This document shows, in pieces, positions 5,300 to 6,371 of a stretch of 6,371 nt of DNA (within the stretch, counting starts at the first letter, position 1; each line of letters opens with the position of its first letter). The notes below the pieces were generated by a model. The model was not told the origin of the DNA. It saw only the letters and a program-made list of their open reading frames with translations, and searched no databases. A program made the translations under genes and the position numbers. Origin of the DNA: Candidatus Doudnabacteria bacterium (GTDB lineage: Bacteria; Patescibacteriota; Doudnabacteria; UBA920; 2-01-FULL-50-11); assembly GCA_016205055.1 (NCBI GenBank), contig JACQJK010000026.1:1-6371 (forward strand), read 5' to 3'.

Positions 5300-5511
5300 C
5301 CATACCTGGGTATCGGTTGCTTCAAAAGCGAAGAATCATCGGCCGCGGACTCGAACCCGGAGCTGACCAAGTCATCAACCGCCGCCTCGACCGCAATCTC
5401 GTAAGTGCGCTGGTGGCCGCCGTCCGGCCAGTACATATGCCAGGCGCATCTGACCTGAAAGCGGGGCCGCGGAAACGAGCTTGCCACAAAATCGCGCGGC
5501 GAAACCGGCAA
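5290..5511 (-). CDS. Small hypothetical protein downstream of atpC
   Basis: I do not recognise this 73-codon ORF. It begins at TTG 5511, 4 bases after the atpC stop; GTG 5487 is an alternative start. It ends inside the terminator hairpin, the position expected for a last operon gene. The translation has a plausible small-domain pattern: an aromatic strand FQVRCAWHMYW (18-28), a GGHQRTYEIAVEAAVDDLVSSG helix (31-52), then an acidic loop and a Pro/Tyr/Gly tail. There is one cysteine and no membrane segment or signal peptide. Base composition is GC-rich, as in atpC. The overlapping plus-strand frame is also open, so a chance ORF cannot be ruled out. Confidence 0.45.
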   Translation of the reverse strand: MPVSPRDFVASSFPRPRFQVRCAWHMYWPDGGHQRTYEIAVEAAVDDLVSSGFESAADDSSLLKQPIPRYGLG

Positions 5512-5515
5512 CCGT

Positions 5516-5965
5516 TTAATTCCGGCCGGTGTTCAGGGTCGGCGTTTGGCCATGTCTTCTTTTCCGCGCAACGCGCAGGCGCATCAAGGACCGTTCCAGG
5601 GCCGCGGCCGCTTCGGCAAATTTCACCTCATCGCGCCTGACGCCTTCCATCAGCTGCTTGGCGCGCTTCATTGCTTCTTCTGCCCGGGCTTCGTCGATTT
5701 CCTCGGCGCGTTCTGTAGCGTCCGAAAGCACCACCACTTCATTGCCGGACCGCACTTCCACAAACCCGCCGGCAACCGCATAATGCCTGGCTTGGCCGCT
5801 CATAGTGTAGATGATCATTTCCCCCGGAGAAAGATTTGCGATCAGGGGAATATGCCCGGGAAGCACCGTAATCTCCCCAAGCTCGGTGGGCAGGGACACC
5901 TTTTCGATTTTTTCTTGCAACACTACTTTCTCCGGCGTGGCGATCTGGAAGTTTATCAAGTTCAT
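5516..5965 (-). CDS. atpC: ATP synthase F1 subunit epsilon
   Basis: Epsilon is part of the central rotor stalk of F1Fo ATP synthase, acting at the inner face of the membrane; it couples F1 to the c-ring and can restrain ATP hydrolysis. The N-terminal beta-sandwich (about 1-85) is clear: FQIATPEKVV, SLPTELGEITVLPGHIPLIANL, AVAGGFVEV, and EVVVLSDATERAEEID at the domain boundary. A C-terminal helical hairpin (about 90-135) rich in Ala, Glu, Arg and Lys follows. The length of 149 residues is slightly above the usual 130-140, with extra residues at the C-terminus. I choose ATG 5965; a TTG directly before it would add one residue. No Shine-Dalgarno is present, because AT-rich repeats of the neighbouring four-helix-bundle cassette run up to the start codon and into codons 2-6. 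atpD would be expected upstream but is outside the window or displaced by the cassette. Confidence 0.95.
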   Translation of the reverse strand: MNLINFQIATPEKVVLQEKIEKVSLPTELGEITVLPGHIPLIANLSPGEMIIYTMSGQARHYAVAGGFVEVRSGNEVVVLSDATERAEEIDEARAEEAMKRAKQLMEGVRRDEVKFAEAAAALERSLMRLRVARKRRHGQTPTLNTGRN

Positions 5966-6009
5966 CAAGTTAAAAGTTATAAAGTTCGAAAGTTAAAGGT
6001 TATAAAGTT
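5949..6009. repeat. Left border of the four-helix-bundle cassette: inverted and tandem repeats
   Basis: AAGTTTATCAAGT (5949-5961) is the perfect 13-bp complement of ACTTGATAAACTT at 6352-6364 across the cassette. Next to it, two 20-base direct copies of an AAGTT...TATAAAGTT sequence (5967-5986 and 5990-6009) differ at one base. The first arm is shared with the atpC coding start, and the last tandem copy encodes the end and stop of the four-helix-bundle gene. Confidence 0.7.
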
Positions 6010-6344
6010 TTGATGAATCCCGAAAGCAACCTAGCGATTTCCAAAGCTAAATTGTGAGCCTTGTCAAAATCAACCTGATTAAAATACTTCAAGCCCAATC
6101 CGATGTGAAGCATGGAACGTACCTCGGACACCGATCCTTTGGCGATAAACAGAAACTGCTTCAATTCTTTGTTGCTTCGTCTTTCATACCCTTCTGCAAT
6201 ATTATTCGTAATGCTTACTGCCGCTCTCTGAATTTGATCTTTAAAACCAAAATCTTTGTTACTTCTCAAAACCCCGTAAAGAAATAAAACAAGTACCTTT
6301 CCCTTTTGCCACGCCACTATATCTTCGAACCTTTCAATTTTCAT
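6000..6344 (-). CDS. Four-helix bundle protein (23S rRNA intervening-sequence protein family)
   Basis: The 114-residue sequence matches the small helical family first found as ORFs within 23S rRNA intervening sequences and now known as free-standing genes in many bacteria. Diagnostic stretches are F6-E-D-I-V-A-W-Q-K-G near the start, FKDQIQRAAVSITNNIAEGYERRSNKE with the conserved NIAEG core, and FLFIAKGSVSEVRSML. Four amphipathic helices are predicted, with no membrane segment or enzyme motif. Function is unknown; members form oligomeric bundles with a basic surface and may bind nucleic acid. The gene starts at ATG 6344, without a Shine-Dalgarno, 7 bases inside the right-hand border repeat. 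Its last residues and stop lie in the left-hand tandem repeats, so gene and repeats form one unit. There is no rRNA sequence in the window; this copy instead abuts atpC. Confidence 0.93.
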   Translation of the reverse strand: MKIERFEDIVAWQKGKVLVLFLYGVLRSNKDFGFKDQIQRAAVSITNNIAEGYERRSNKELKQFLFIAKGSVSEVRSMLHIGLGLKYFNQVDFDKAHNLALEIARLLSGFIKTL

Positions 6345-6350
6345 TCGGTC

Positions 6351-6371
6351 GACTTGATAAACTTTATAACT
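6351..6371. repeat. Right border repeat of the four-helix-bundle cassette
   Basis: GACTTGATAAACTTTATAAC at 6351-6370 contains ACTTGATAAACTT (6352-6364), the perfect complement of 5949-5961. The TATAACT that follows matches, in inverted orientation, the AGTTATA of the left-hand tandem repeats. The window ends within it, so the true outer edge is not visible. Confidence 0.65.

Noticed and set aside
5335..5370. A minus-strand GGGTTCGAGTCC resembling a tRNA T-arm.
   Set aside because: The flanking bases do not form a 5-bp T-stem, and no anticodon arm, D-arm or acceptor stem could be placed around it.

Overview
The window looks like a piece of a Patescibacteria (candidate phyla radiation, probably Parcubacteria-like) chromosome. 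This is inferred from the gene types, not from a marker gene. The pointers are compact, almost entirely minus-strand gene packing; no clear Shine-Dalgarno sequence at any start; a stand-alone four-helix-bundle protein of the 23S rRNA intervening-sequence family; a small GIY-YIG nuclease embedded in palindromic repeats; and a PEP-synthase-like enzyme split over separate reading frames. All genes I accept are on the minus strand, so transcription runs from high to low coordinates.

Right end (about 5270-6371): a mobile-looking cassette carrying a four-helix-bundle gene (6000-6344), bounded by a 13-bp inverted repeat, abuts the start of atpC (ATP synthase epsilon, 5516-5965). A short unrecognised ORF (5290-5511) follows atpC by 4 bases and ends in a terminator-like hairpin. 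Centre (2757-5224): after a promoter at about 5241-5270 comes a phosphohistidine dikinase-like module. Its first gene is interrupted by an in-frame TAA (4820-4822) that splits it into 134- and 366-codon parts. The second gene, the ATP-grasp half (2757-3704), overlaps the first by GTGA. The two halves are in the reverse order to the domains of PEP synthase and PPDK, and no PEP-binding barrel is present. Then come a short beta-carbonic-anhydrase-like gene (2301-2726) and cca (tRNA CCA-adding enzyme, 710-2131). These two are separated by a 162-bp inverted-repeat element with an apparent TCATA target duplication.

Left end (1-678): a terminator hairpin after cca, then a repeat island. Four copies of a palindromic unit (one cut by the window edge) surround an intact GIY-YIG nuclease gene (107-373) and a second, internally deleted GIY-YIG copy (about 463-545) that has not survived as a gene. 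Each unit has a constant 5' part followed by a hairpin whose sequence varies while its arms stay complementary. This nuclease/hairpin arrangement is the most interesting structure here.

Functionally the window mixes housekeeping genes (atpC, cca), a possibly decaying or recoded dikinase of unknown substrate, and at least three different kinds of small repeat-bounded element placed at gene boundaries. A notable oddity in cca is that the first aspartate of the catalytic DxD pair reads as alanine.
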